Source: Mayamaea pseudoterrestris
Taxonomy: Eukaryota; Bacillariophyta; Bacillariophyceae; Sellaphorales; Sellaphoraceae
DNA length: 64,000 nt
Assembly: GCA_027923505.1 (NCBI GenBank)
Contig: BROI01000017.1
Span: 558,001 to 622,000, forward strand
Reading direction: 5' to 3'
Part shown: in pieces, positions 10,301-21,189 of the stretch
Layout: each line of letters starts with the position of its first letter
Numbering within the stretch: the stretch's first letter is position 1
The notes under the pieces: generated by a model
Databases searched by the model: none
Seen by the model: only the letters and a program-made list of their open reading frames with translations
What the model was told of the DNA's origin: nothing
Made by a program: the position numbers and the translations under genes

Positions 10301-13300
10301 CCGAAGTTGAAGTTTTAGACAGTTGACCTACAGCGTCAAAGCCTGTCATTCCTCTAATCTCGACGATATGCCATTCTTTTGACGACATGTTGTTTGCTGC
10401 GTCCTGGACGAATCTGTCAATGGTCACTGCCGTTCTTGCCCGCTTTTCGTGTCCTCGGCTACCAGTCAACGTTTCCATCCTCTTCTCGCTTCTAGTTCGC
10501 CGCCAAGACGTCTTCTTTTGACGGAGCCACGCGGGAAAGTTATCTACTGAGAGCTGCACACGCTCTTCTGTCTTTGGCTCAGCCGCAGGCTCTGCTTCTG
10601 TTTCCGCTTGAATGGTAAGAGCTCGGCGGTGGGAGTGCACCACCGGCCGTTTGCCGCCACTGCTGGAGGTTCCGAAATCTTCGATATCTCCAAGCCTAGT
10701 CGCTTTGGTATCATTAGCAAACTTTTGGAACATTTCTCCTAGATTTTTCTGTTTGAAACGATCGTTCAAAGTGTTAACTTTTGACTCCAGCCAGCCAGGA
10801 TGCGCGACTCGAGGAACCGGATTCGCGATCTTCTGCAAAGCTGCAGGGATGGTAATAATCTTTCGAATAGTATTCGATAAGCGTTCTCGATAGTAATCCC
10901 AATCCAAGATGTTGCGTATGTCAAGCGCGTTACCGTCAAGTCCTGGATCTTTAAGCCATTTTCGCAGATAATGTTTGGTTACAGCCTCGCTTCCCGCGCT
11001 CCAAATAGCAATTGGAATCGCTCTATCAGTGACAGGGGCGCCGTAAGGTTGTTCAGCAATAATAAATCGACAGCTTAACCCCTTATCCTTGATGACATCT
11101 GCACCAAGGAACTCTCCAAGTCGACGAGCTGTAGTTAGAGCTGTTCCTTTTTGATCGGCTCCATAATTATCAAGTTGTCGACTCATATTTTTGTTCTCGC
11201 AAATTAGTTCAACGAGCTCTTCATCGCCAAGACTTTCTCCTCGAGTATCTATCACGTCGATCCAATGGTTCGCGACATCGGCAGCAGCTGCGTAACACTG
11301 TTCGAGGGTCTCACCATCCAAAAAGCGTCTGAGCAACAATACGAAACTGATTATTAACAATGGCTTCCTTTTCGCCTCTAGCACAGAATATTTGCAGTTT
11401 CCCACTTACTCGAACACTTGGGATTGGAATGTCTTGATAAGCTCGAGCTCGCCTCGTCGCTTTAATTCAAAACCCTTCAGTTCCGCTAGCGATTTGTCGA
11501 AATTAAAGACGGCGTATCGCTTCTTCAAAAGCTTGCCCTCCTCAGTACTGGCCGGGAGAAACATGCATCGATATGGCCCGTCAACTTCAAAGAAGATTGA
11601 GCACTCACTGCGAGTGTTATAGACGCCGCGTTCAGGATCTTCCAGTGTCTGATACTGATGATTCGTGAAGGTATCGTGGACAGCAGCGTTAAGCATCACG
11701 CATGGATATTCAAGCTTCATCTTGGAACCATCTGCGAGTTCGAACGTATACACATCGGGAAAACTAATCGGAAGGATACACCAGATACCATCGGTATCCA
11801 ATTCAATCGGCCGGCCAATTTGCTCGACCAAAATTCGTGCTTGGGTGATAATATCGGCGCCCGTTTTTGTAACGATTCCCGCCATCTCCATCGACCGCCA
11901 GCGAGCCCCTTTGCGCATGACGTACCCGTAAAAACTATCAAGCAAAAACACGTGAGCAAAAAGGTAGATAGTGGCGTCAGCAAATCCAGGAAACTGCGCA
12001 TTTCTTACCTGTTGAGAATACATTTGTGAGCCACTTGGAGAGAGTCGTAAACAAGTACTTTGTCCTCGCAAAACTTCTTGGTCGCCGCATCTTTGGCGGA
12101 TGCAACCTTTTTCTTCCAAGACTTATTTGCGCTCTTGTATTCGTAGCGACGGTCACGAAATTGCCGAACCGTATCCACATAGAAATCATTCTCTCGCATA
12201 CAAACGACGTCCTCGCGGGTAATTTCTTCCGTAATTTTGGTTTTTTTGTAAACGTTGCGACTGTAATCTTTCAATCGCTTGGCGACAATGGCAGCCTGGT
12301 CCTTCTCAGGCAGCTGACTGAACAATGTACCGTCTATGATTTCGCGAGAAAGCTGATCTCGGGTGCGATCGTAATCGTTCTTGGACGCCGGGTTGTAGTC
12401 TCCTCTCCATATCCATTCCATTTTACGTTTGCAGCCGTTCTTCGTCTGGTTAAAGTCGCAAGCCGCACAAGTCGCATCATCGACAATGGCACTTGGTTGC
12501 AATCGGTTTGTTAATATGATGTTCGGATACATAGCACCCACATCCCTGAAAAAATATAGTATCGCAGTCTGTAAGTGAGATGCAGCTCATGATTGACATA
12601 GACATTCAAGCGGAAGAATCTCTTACAAATGGTACACGTAAGGGCGCTCCTTTCGTTTCGGTCTTTCACGGAGTTCTTCGAGCTCTTTGATAATTGTTCT
12701 TCGAATCTTTAAGGTGTCAAGGCGAATGGTAGATGAGTAAGAATTTGAATTGTGATGGTGGCCCAATCTTCAGCTCTTTGTTCATTTACCTCGTCATAGT
12801 TGACAACGTCTTCCCTGCGCTTGTCGCCTTCCACTTCAATTGCGAAACACAAATCTCGGTCAACGTTCCCAATTAGCTGATCAAATGCCGCCGGCTTCAG
12901 GTCGAAGTCATATTCCAGGTCGCTTCGGTAGACACCAGCTTCGAGACACTCAACCTTGCCGCCAATGTAGGTTTCGCTTTCTAGCAAGTGTCCTTGATGA
13001 AAGTCGGCGAGTGAATCAGTTTGCTTATTTGGGCAGATGATGCCCTTTTGACAAGCCTGGACCATTAGTAGCGCCTCGCATAGAGTGCCTGATCCTTTGC
13101 GCAGCACGTCTTCAGGTCCCATTGGAATAATCGTGCAGAGGGAAAATATAAAGAGGTGGACGTATTTTTCGTGAAGATAGTATGTCGAGACGGCATCTGA
13201 TACAGAATACGTCGCCATGTGCACTGGTTTTTCTTGCGCATAGCGGACCATATCCTCAGGATCTACTTCGACTGGATCATAGCCAAGCTTGTACTTGGTG

Positions 13301-14822
13301 ACAGCCTTCAAGCCTTGAGCTCCTTGCGGCAAGTATGAGTCGCGCTGCACCCAGTGAAAAGCATCCAAGTGAACGCTGGAACGACCGCAATACTGGCCGT
13401 TAATCTCTTCTACTCCAGTGCGCTCAAACATGCTGATCCCATGATGCTTAGCTCTAGTGTCAACAAATGGCCAATCGAAAAAGTCGCCGTTATAGGTGAC
13501 TACAATGTGCGGTCGGTGTTTACGATACTCGTCAAAGAATCGCTCCAACAAAGCCTTTTCGTCAACTTCGTTGAAAATATGAAAGGGTCCGGGATAGTTT
13601 GGTTTCGGAGTATATTCAAAGTCGCCAACATCCTGCGAAACAACCGATCGACTCGTAATCAGGTAGCCCTGGCCACCACTTGGCGTTGAAACCATGTATG
13701 AAATCATGAAAATTTCGTCCACATCAGCGGAAGGAAACTTGAGCGGCGCCTTGGTGCACTCAATGTCAAATGCCAGGAACGTTGGCTCTGCTTTGCTTTC
13801 GCGGTCAGCCTCAAGCAGCGTGACACCGCCTGTTGATTGCTCATTCTCGTTTTCACTGAGCATGGTATCCGAGACTTGCACCGTGTACCATGTTCCGCAT
13901 CGAATATCCAAGTCGGTGCAGACACGAACTACGTATGGAACATCGTACTCGCGCATGTCCGTTAGTAATTGAAGAGGCTCCTTCCAGATGTCTTGCATGT
14001 GTTGATGAGGATCCATGGAGAAGGTGTACTGCGAGCGCTTCGTTTGAGCCGACTTGACAATGCTTCGAAGCTGTTCTCTAGCCTCGGTCAACTGCGATAC
14101 GTTGTCAAATAAGAGCTGAAGCATTGGCCGTCCCTTGTGATTGTTAGGTGACAAGTGGTTTGGCTGGTCAAGATCGAGCTTGTGGACGACTCGACACGAC
14201 GACAAGGTTCCTTCGAGAAGTCGATTCAAGTTGGATAGCAAAAGTTCCAAAACCACGTCAATCTGCGAACTATCTTGAATCAAAGACAGATCTGGCATGA
14301 GATAAAAGTAGGGCCGAAAGAGTACTGTGGACTTGAAAATATGTCTTGATTCCGTGCAAAAGTAAAGATCAAGGCCCGATCGTTCGGCTCCTCCGTCGTC
14401 TGCAGATGCCACTGAAACCTAATTGCGCAATGGAAGAGGTGAATGAGCATTAGATCTTCTCTATCTAGTACATAGCGCTGTCGAATCGTCACAATGCGCT
14501 ATTCGTCACTTACAGTCGTCGGCAAAACGTTGTAGAGCCATCCTCGTTTCCGCAAATCTTCAGGTTCCGTCGACTTGACATTTTGATACGAAAATCTCTC
14601 GACGCCAAAGCTTTCATCGACTACTTCTCCAGCATGTTGCTTGCGTCGTCTCCACTCCGCCTTAGTTTCAGCATTGTCGTCGGTTGATGATGATTTTGGA
14701 GCCTGTCGATAGGACGTTGCTCCTCCTCCACCAAACTGACGCTGGTAGTTGGATTTCTTGTTTCCATTGCCGCCCTTGCGCTTCTGCATGGCCTGCCCAA
14801 ACACTTGGTTGGTTGGCCCCAT
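7377..14822 (-). CDS. POL2: DNA polymerase epsilon catalytic subunit (6 exons)
   Basis: Exons 14822-14514, 14418-12790, 12706-12627, 12545-12009, 11934-11410 and 11328-7377 sum to 7032 nt, or 2343 residues; introns are 74-95 bp with GT-AG ends. This is the leading-strand replicative B-family polymerase. Exonuclease motifs are intact: Exo [11 protein letters not shown] near residue 320, Exo [15 protein letters not shown], Exo [15 protein letters not shown]. Polymerase motifs are intact: [18 protein letters not shown] (12544 downward); [15 protein letters not shown] across the exon 4/5 junction; [10 protein letters not shown]. The second half is the inactive polymerase-like module of this family. 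At the C-terminus, CysA keeps CLEC and CDC, but CysB has lost two of its four usual cysteines. Length matches the family (about 2200-2300). It is divergent from the Mpv17-ACT gene. Confidence 0.96.
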
Positions 14823-15064
14823 GATGGAAAGATAGTCTACTCGTCAATGCTGTGACAGAAAATCAATGATCGGTCACTGGCATGTGGCGCGGCGGAGATG
14901 AGACGAGGCTTGCGCGCGCTGGCAGCATCCAATGCGTTTTCACAAGCGGGAATGAAAAGACATTTTAGTGTTGCTGCGACGCTTTTTGGCCTCGGCAACT
15001 TTCGGCCTTTTCGTCACGTGCCTCGTCAACTTCATTGTCCTTGGTTCCTCGCCCATTTGCGACC
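14823..15064. promoter_or_regulatory. Divergent intergenic region (Pol epsilon / Mpv17-ACT)
   Basis: 242 bp separate two divergent start codons and should carry both promoters. An ATG at 14898 opens a 63-codon frame resembling a mitochondrial presequence (R and A rich), but I found no clean splice joining it to the downstream frame. I leave it as 5' UTR. Confidence 0.4.
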
Positions 15065-16515
15065 ATGGCTTCAACAGCATCGGCTCTAGCAAGTCGAAGT
15101 ATATGGAACAAGCTTTCTTCCGTCCCAGCAAAGTATCCATTTGCCTTTGGCGTCGCCTTTTCCGGCTTCAAGACCTCCTTCAGCGACTTGCTTGTGCAAA
15201 CGGTTGTTGAGCAGAAGGAATGGAAAGAAGTCAACTGGAAACGCAATGGAGCTTTCGCAGCATTTGGATTTATATATTTGGGAGGAATCCAATATGTCTT
15301 GTATGTCCCAGTCTTTGGTAGAATGTTTCCACAGGCAGCTGCCTTTGCCAAGAAGGACTTGCGAGCCAAAATAAAGGATCGCGTCGGCGCATTTCAACTC
15401 GTGGCACAAGTCTTTATTGATCAGTTTATTCACCATCCAATCGCTTACTTTCCATGCTTTTACATAACTAAAGAACTCGTCATGAACCCGCAACCAGATA
15501 TTTGGAAAGCACTGGAAGTTTATCGAGGGAACATGTTCGAGGACTGGAAAGCTTTATGGAAAATCTGGGTTCCTGCTCAAATACTTAACTTTGCCTTGTA
15601 CGTATGCGAAAGTGGCTCATTTAACTCGATCTGCACTATATGAACTCACATTCTGAACTACGTACGCAGCATGCCAATGTACATGCGTATTCCATGCGTC
15701 GCCACCACGTCTCTCGTCTGGACATGTATACTCTCCGCAATGCGAGGTGGCGATCTTGCGCATGGCGAGGACATGGCGGGAGGAGCCATCACGGGAGCAA
15801 CTCTTATGATTATGAAGGAGGGACTGGGAAGTATACTTACCTCGCCAGCTGGAGACTTGGAGCGAGACAAGTCACACGTGGTTTTGACGGCAACCGGGCG
15901 CGACAAGACCGGTTGGGTGGCTGCACTCTCGCGGGCGGTTGCCAATGAAGGAGGCAACGTGACACACTCCAAGATGGTGCGACTGGGACATGAATTCATC
16001 ATTCAGATGCATGTCAGTGTCCCGCCGGAAAAGTCACGCCAATTTCTCAAGTCATTGCGGCGGAACCCGCAACTGAAGGGGCTCGACATTCGATCCAACT
16101 CAATTGCTCGACGAGGAACAGGTTCCTTTGAAGCTCCACAAATGAGCTTTCATGTACGCTGTGTGGGAGAAGATAAGTGAGTTATATACTGCATGCAAAT
16201 GGTGTTCATAAGGTTTATGCAATTTTCTAACCTTTCTTCTTATTCAAACCTTCCAAAAGAGTTGGCATGCTTGCCGCCATTTCCGAGTCTCTTCGAGACC
16301 ATGGATTGTCCGTCGAGAATGTTATGACTGAACTCCAAAGTAGCAAGACTCACGGCGTAGACTTTGTTGTACAAGCTGACTGCGTTTCATGTCGACACAT
16401 GAGTCATGATGAGATTATGAACTTGGTAAATGAGCTGAGCGATATGCGGGAGACTTTGAATTTGGATGTGGTTGACGTGCGCGTCCACAGGCTTGATCAT
16501 CAAGCTTGTGAATAG
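15065..16515 (+). CDS. Mpv17/PMP22 membrane protein fused to ACT domains (3 exons)
   Basis: Exons 15065-15597, 15670-16176 and 16260-16515 give 431 residues; introns are 72 bp (GTACGT...CGCAG) and 83 bp (GTGAGT...AAAAG). The first ATG in frame is 15065, in an ACCATGG context. Residues 1 to about 210 are an Mpv17/PMP22 domain: NKLSSVPAKYPF, KIWVPAQILNF and, across intron 1, the typical end MPMYMRIPCVATTSLVW. Mpv17 proteins are small channel-like proteins of mitochondrial inner or peroxisomal membrane. The same frame continues into two ACT-like domains: KSHVVLTATGRDKTGWVAAL, then GEDKVGMLAAISESL across intron 2, resembling GcvR-type amino-acid-binding regulators. The fusion is continuous within exon 2, so it is not a splice-guess artefact. 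Its function is unknown. Confidence 0.85.
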
Positions 16516-16664
16516 ATAGACGAAAGCATTATATGTTTTGTGCAACTACTATGTGCACTTGTAGGGAAGATAAGAGCTTGGCATTCTATCAACGAGTGGT
16601 CGGCTTCGATACGTCGCAAAGCAAGCGCTCACATAGTATGCCGTGAACGCGCAAAGCCACGTGT

Positions 16665-16799
16665 TTACGTCACAAGGCAATAGTATGAAACGAGTGCCAG
16701 TGTCAATGACGTCATAAGGCAATAATATGAAACAGGTGCCAGTGTCAATAACGTCACAAGGCAATACTAGGAAACGAGTGCCAGTGTCAATTACGTCAT
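16665..16799. repeat. 42-bp minisatellite with ACGTCA core, array A
   Basis: Three full copies and the start of a fourth of a 42-bp unit. The unit begins near T(T/G/A)ACGTCA(C/T), followed by AAGGCAATA and then GTGCCAGTGTCAA. The second copy contains a perfect cAMP-response-element palindrome TGACGTCA at 16707-16714. The array ends about 58 bp before the TruA start, so it lies in that promoter or 5' UTR. The same unit recurs at about 21190-21375. Confidence 0.9.
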
Positions 16800-16856
16800 G
16801 ATAGAAGTGAATTCAACATCCATTCATGAAGATGTTGATCGTCGAGGCTAGCCACC

Positions 16857-17951
16857 ATGAAATTGACCATGGCGTTGCGTCCTGGATTCACGCGCTATGC
16901 CGTTCGCTTTCAGTATCATGGTGGACCGTTCCTAGGGTTCTCTCAACAAAAGCAAGAAGACTGCATAATGCCAGATGGTACTGATTTGAGGGGACACACA
17001 TCCGTCGAAACTCGACTCCGACGAGCCCTCCACAAACTTGTTCCGTCGCATGACGAAGATTTCCAACTGCAGGTTTCTAGTCGGACCGACCGCGGAGTCC
17101 ATGCATTGGGAAATACACTGCACGTCGATCTACCCTCGGGAATCGTCACACCGAAACAACTTCTACATGGATGGCAGTACCACTTGATGCGCGATGAGTT
17201 TTACCATTATACTGCCCCGCATTCTCCAATAGCAGCGAGAGCACAACGAATTAAGAACGCTAGTCTTTATAAACAAGGCGACGACTACATTCGAGCTGGA
17301 CCTGGAAAAGATATTAACATTCTTAATGCGGTCCAGGCCACACTCAGAATGCAAAACGGACGAACGGAAGAGGAGGAAGATTGGAACGCTAGATTCAGTG
17401 CGACGGAACGACTCTACGTTTACCGCATTCTTCAGCCATCATCTCAAAATCATGTGAGTATAGGCATTCCATTTGAATATGACAGATCTTGGCTTCTCAA
17501 ACCTAGCCGTAATCAGCGAGTGCTTGATCTTCAAGCTATGCAATGGGCTGCAGCCGCATTGGTCGGCGAACACGACTTTTCAAGCTTTCGAGCCAAGGGC
17601 TGCCAGCAAACCAGTCCTGTCATTCAATTGCGCGATATATCGGTGTACTCGCAGCCCTATGGTCTGCCTTTTGTACAAGGAAGTAATGGTGGTTTGTTGG
17701 GATTGGGAGCATCGCAAGGTGCGCAGCTGATTACTATTGCAGTCCGTGCGAACTCCTTCTTATATCGCATGGTTCGAAACCTTGTCGGCTATCTTGTTCA
17801 CGTTGGACAGCATGATGATACTACGCAAATGCAAGTTGAAGAACGCACGCGACAGCTGCTAGGTGCTCGTGATCGTAATCTTGCTCCCAGCATGGCACCC
17901 GCTCAAGGACTCTTTCTGGTGCACGTAAAGCACGGGGAGTTTGAATTTTGA
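16857..17951 (+). CDS. tRNA pseudouridine synthase, TruA family
   Basis: A single-exon protein of 364 residues. The catalytic motif SSRTDRGVHALGN has the nucleophilic Asp at residue 78. Other family blocks are RYAVRFQYHGGPFLGFSQQK at the N-terminus, RFSATERLYVYRI, GEHDFSSFRAKG and the C-terminal FLYRMVRNLVGYLVHVG. TruA-type enzymes isomerise uridines in the tRNA anticodon arm (positions 38-40 in the bacterial enzyme). The start is the first ATG, in a GCCACCATG context. No clear organelle-targeting peptide is visible. The 42-bp CRE-like array directly upstream may regulate it. Confidence 0.93.
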   Translation: MKLTMALRPGFTRYAVRFQYHGGPFLGFSQQKQEDCIMPDGTDLRGHTSVETRLRRALHKLVPSHDEDFQLQVSSRTDRGVHALGNTLHVDLPSGIVTPKQLLHGWQYHLMRDEFYHYTAPHSPIAARAQRIKNASLYKQGDDYIRAGPGKDINILNAVQATLRMQNGRTEEEEDWNARFSATERLYVYRILQPSSQNHVSIGIPFEYDRSWLLKPSRNQRVLDLQAMQWAAAALVGEHDFSSFRAKGCQQTSPVIQLRDISVYSQPYGLPFVQGSNGGLLGLGASQGAQLITIAVRANSFLYRMVRNLVGYLVHVGQHDDTTQMQVEERTRQLLGARDRNLAPSMAPAQGLFLVHVKHGEFEF

Positions 17952-18740
17952 CTGCTTGGCTAAACGTATTGACTGGATCTTTGCAATTTTTAGGGCCTGC
18001 TTCCTTGTGCTGATGCGATAGCGCGCGGACGAGGCTGGCCGTTCTCAAAAAAAGACTGATCACCATGCTAATTTTTTGGCCAGCAATTGGACAATTACCT
18101 TCGCTGCACTTGTCATGCGACAACTCGCGAATCGTGCCGCTGTTACCGTGCTAATTTGAAGGCTTTCTACCTAGATGCCGAATAGGTTTACGATGATGAG
18201 GCGCAACAGTGTGAGTATACAGACGAGTAAAGAACTTGCTACCGTAGTCAATGCCTTGCTATGATTTTGCTAAACTTGTATGCGGCTAGGTAATCATTTC
18301 TTCAACCAGTTCTTAGTTTCGTTCTTTACTACTAGTAGTCGCTTGTATGATAGAAACACAATAGCTAAATGGCATGAACGAACCAATCGTTTCAATGGTG
18401 CGTACCTGATGTTTTACTATCAATCAATGTGTACTGATCGCGCGAGCGCGCCACACATCGAATTCGAGGACGAAAACTTCCGCCGGCCTTTCAATTTTCA
18501 CCGAAATCTCGACTTCGACACCTATGATCCAATTCAGCTCCTCGTAGGAACACCAACAACATCCTCACCTTTGGGTGCATTAGCTATTAAGAAAGAAGAC
18601 TGCTGTTAAAATTTTGGGAAGGAACAAGGCACGAGCGGGTCGCGTCGGGACGACTCGGTTACGGCAATCAAGCGAAGAAGCAACACGCTCCAAGCGCAAT
18701 TCTACAAACTTTACTGCGTGTCTTACTCGAAACAAAAAAC
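17952..18740 (+). other. Spacer with a doubtful 109-codon gene (18280-18609)
   Basis: 789 bp between TruA and the protease gene. An ATG frame at 18280-18609 encodes 109 residues. Its second half (HIEFEDENFRRPFNFHRN, then TYDPIQLLVG) looks protein-like and ends in KKEDCC. A small exon beginning ATGATGAGG at 18196 with a GTGAGT-like donor could precede it, but I cannot fix an acceptor. I recognise no family. Confidence 0.25.
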
Positions 18741-19835
18741 ATGCAGGTTCTTCAACACGATGCCATTCATGAACATCGCACTCTTATCATTAACGGCGTT
18801 GACGCCGACCCCGACGCCTTTCCATTTTTTGCCTACATTGGTTGGGGCGGAGGTGCATTGATCGCTCCTGACCTCGTCCTTACGGCGGGACATTGCTTGC
18901 CCGACGACCAAAAGACGCTGCGAAAAATGAAGGTCCAGGTGGGAAAGTACTATAGAAACGACGATGATGACAGGCACGGAGGCAGCCGGCGTCACCGAGA
19001 CGACGATACTTCAGCCGTTGAAACCTTTCGCGTCGCCAGAGCTATCCAGCATCCTCTATTTCGCATCGAGGAACATGAAGATGACGAAGATGTCTTTCAT
19101 CACGACTATCTACTGTTGAAGCTCGACGGCCGATCCAGCGCTCCGGTTGTCACCATTAATCGCGATCCCTCCTTTCCTCAACCCGGCGATTCGCTCACGG
19201 TGACTGGCATGGGCTGGATTGAGCCAGACTGGCCCGATGTTTTCCCAAAGGTTCTTCAAACGGTGCAACTCGACTATTTGCCAAGCGATCAGTGCGCTCG
19301 ATCGTCCGGACGAGGCATTTCCTACCGCCACAAGATTCAAGACTGGCATTTGTGCACGAGCGGTGGAAAGCACAATGAGCGTGATGCGTGCGCATATGAT
19401 TCTGGGAGTCCCATTTTGGCCAAAGATAGCAAGACGGGCAAGCAAGTCTTGGTGGGAACTGTCAGTTGGGGCGAGGAGTGCGCCGACGAAGATTTTCCGG
19501 GCGTCAATTCGCGGACGAGCTTGGCGAGCGAGTGGATCGATGCCGTTGTTTGCGAGTACAGTGACGATCCGCCCGCGGACTTTAACTGTGCGAGTCGTCA
19601 TCAAGGATCATTGTTGAATTTTGATGAGCATCATCAGCATCATCCGTTGGAACTGCTGGTCGGTATAACGTTGATGGTTGCATCGTTGCTCTTGTTGCGC
19701 TGGTTCAAGAGCAAGAATACGAAAAGGTTGCTGCCAGCGAATGGCAAACTGGATGGTTTCCGGCGCATTGTTCGGCAAGGCAGCTCCTACTCGTACGACT
19801 CGGTCGGTAGCGGTGGTGTTGAAATTATCACATGA
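18741..19835 (+). CDS. Trypsin-like serine protease with C-terminal membrane anchor
   Basis: A 364-residue S1-family protein. The catalytic triad is readable: His51 in LTAGHC, Asp122 in HHDYLLLKL, Ser221 in YDSGSP (usual GDSGGP, so the glycines around Ser are altered). IINGVDADPDAFPFFAYIG near residue 18 matches the start of a mature trypsin chain. A D/H/R-rich insert (residues ~73-92) separates His from Asp. After the domain come an H-rich stretch, one membrane segment (LLVGITLMVASLLLLRW) and a ~40-residue tail. The N-terminus has no obvious signal peptide, which is odd for a membrane-anchored extracellular protease, so an upstream signal exon may be missing. Confidence 0.85.
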   Translation: MQVLQHDAIHEHRTLIINGVDADPDAFPFFAYIGWGGGALIAPDLVLTAGHCLPDDQKTLRKMKVQVGKYYRNDDDDRHGGSRRHRDDDTSAVETFRVARAIQHPLFRIEEHEDDEDVFHHDYLLLKLDGRSSAPVVTINRDPSFPQPGDSLTVTGMGWIEPDWPDVFPKVLQTVQLDYLPSDQCARSSGRGISYRHKIQDWHLCTSGGKHNERDACAYDSGSPILAKDSKTGKQVLVGTVSWGEECADEDFPGVNSRTSLASEWIDAVVCEYSDDPPADFNCASRHQGSLLNFDEHHQHHPLELLVGITLMVASLLLLRWFKSKNTKRLLPANGKLDGFRRIVRQGSSYSYDSVGSGGVEIIT

Positions 19836-20011
19836 GCCATGCAGAGGCGACTCATTTTTGTGGTTTACATCTTTGATTCCCAAGATCATCTATAAGAGAT
19901 GATGTGTTTTGAAGTGGAGTGGAACCATTTCATTTTTGCATTCATTGGATATCTAATCTAGTGCTCCATTTTATTTAAGATTTAATCGTGCATAGGATGC
20001 GCTCACATAAT

Positions 20012-21133
20012 TTAATCAACCGTAATTTCCATCTTGACTCCCTCCATAGTCCCATCCTTGCTAGTGTCTCGATTAACACACTTTCTATATAGATCCAAAA
20101 ATGCTGTTTTGGCCTCCGGGGTTGTCAGTTCGTCCAGCGCTTGCACATCGTCTTCACTCAGCTGAAAATCGAAAACGCTGCCGTTCTCCACCATGCGTTC
20201 CTTCCGCGCCGACTTTGGCACATATGCAAACCCTTTTTGCACGCACCAGCGCCCAAGAATCTGGGCAGGTGTCTTGTCTTGACGCTTGGCAATTGATTGA
20301 ACGACTGGGTGGTCAAATGCCTTGCCGTCGCGGAGACTGCGATACGATTGCATCACGACGCCTTCCTGCTGAAACAATTCAATCGTCTTGCTGCGATATA
20401 GAAAGGGATTAATTTCAATTTGATTCACGGCAGGTAAATCTTCGGCGTGAATCGACTCGTCTTGCTTTAGCTCCAAAAAGTCTTCCCACGCGTAGTTGGA
20501 AACCCCAATGTTTCGAATCTTGCCTTGGCGCTTGAGTTCAATCAACGTCTTGTAGGCAGTCACGTGATGCTTGGGAACTGGCCAGTGAATGAGATACAAG
20601 TCAAGATAGTCGGTCCGAAGGTCAGAAAGCGTTTGCTCAAGTTGCTTGCACACCGCATCGGGACCTTGCTCAATTGTAGACGTCCAAACCTTGCTGCATA
20701 AAAATAATTCGTCTCGCGGAATACCGGATTGCGTGATAGCATTTCCAATCTCTCGCTCATTATTGTAAAATTGCGCGCATTCCAAGAATCTGTATCCGAC
20801 TTCAAGAGCGTCCTTGATAATTTCTTCCGCCGATCTCGTCGGTGCAGTCGAAGAAGCTGCTGCTGAAGCACTAGGTGGAATGTATCCGACCTTGTATGTT
20901 CCAAACCCGATAATGGGATGTTTCGTGCCGTCTCGAAGCTTCAAACTGGGGCAGTTGACGAAAGATGAAGGACCATGTTGGTCGAAAGTCGAGGAACTCA
21001 TTGTTCGAAGAATACACTTGAAAATTGGGAGTTTCGCGCGAGTTGCGATTGGATAATGTGTGAACGATAATGAGGAGCGTAGCAATAGAAGCATGAGACA
21101 AACGAAGCGGCACTTTTGTATGCTCATTCCCAT
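20012..21133 (-). CDS. Aldo/keto reductase, probably plastid-targeted
   Basis: A 373-residue protein with the (alpha/beta)8 aldo/keto reductase fold, reducing carbonyls with NADPH. Recognisable blocks are HPIIGFGTYKVG, LEVGYRFLECAQFYNNE, LFLCSKVW (Lys), LYLIHWP (His), GVSNYAWEDF and the C-terminal cofactor-binding VPKSARKERM. The catalytic Asp of the tetrad is replaced by Glu118, while Tyr123, Lys and His are kept. The start is ATG 21133; upstream frame extends only through non-ATG codons. The N-terminus is a signal peptide (CLMLLLLRSSLS^FTHYP) with F at the predicted +1, followed by a basic stretch. This fits a diatom plastid presequence. Substrate is unknown. Confidence 0.9.
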   Translation of the reverse strand: MGMSIQKCRFVCLMLLLLRSSLSFTHYPIATRAKLPIFKCILRTMSSSTFDQHGPSSFVNCPSLKLRDGTKHPIIGFGTYKVGYIPPSASAAASSTAPTRSAEEIIKDALEVGYRFLECAQFYNNEREIGNAITQSGIPRDELFLCSKVWTSTIEQGPDAVCKQLEQTLSDLRTDYLDLYLIHWPVPKHHVTAYKTLIELKRQGKIRNIGVSNYAWEDFLELKQDESIHAEDLPAVNQIEINPFLYRSKTIELFQQEGVVMQSYRSLRDGKAFDHPVVQSIAKRQDKTPAQILGRWCVQKGFAYVPKSARKERMVENGSVFDFQLSEDDVQALDELTTPEAKTAFLDLYRKCVNRDTSKDGTMEGVKMEITVD

Positions 21134-21189
21134 GGTGAGATGATTGTGCCACTGCGTGCGAAAGATCGCGCGAAAGCATAGTGCCAATG

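Noticed and set aside
14898-15064. Upstream exon encoding a mitochondrial-like presequence for the Mpv17-ACT gene
   Set aside because: I found no donor/acceptor pair that joins it in frame to the Mpv17 frame. ATG 15065 has a good context and needs no extra exon.
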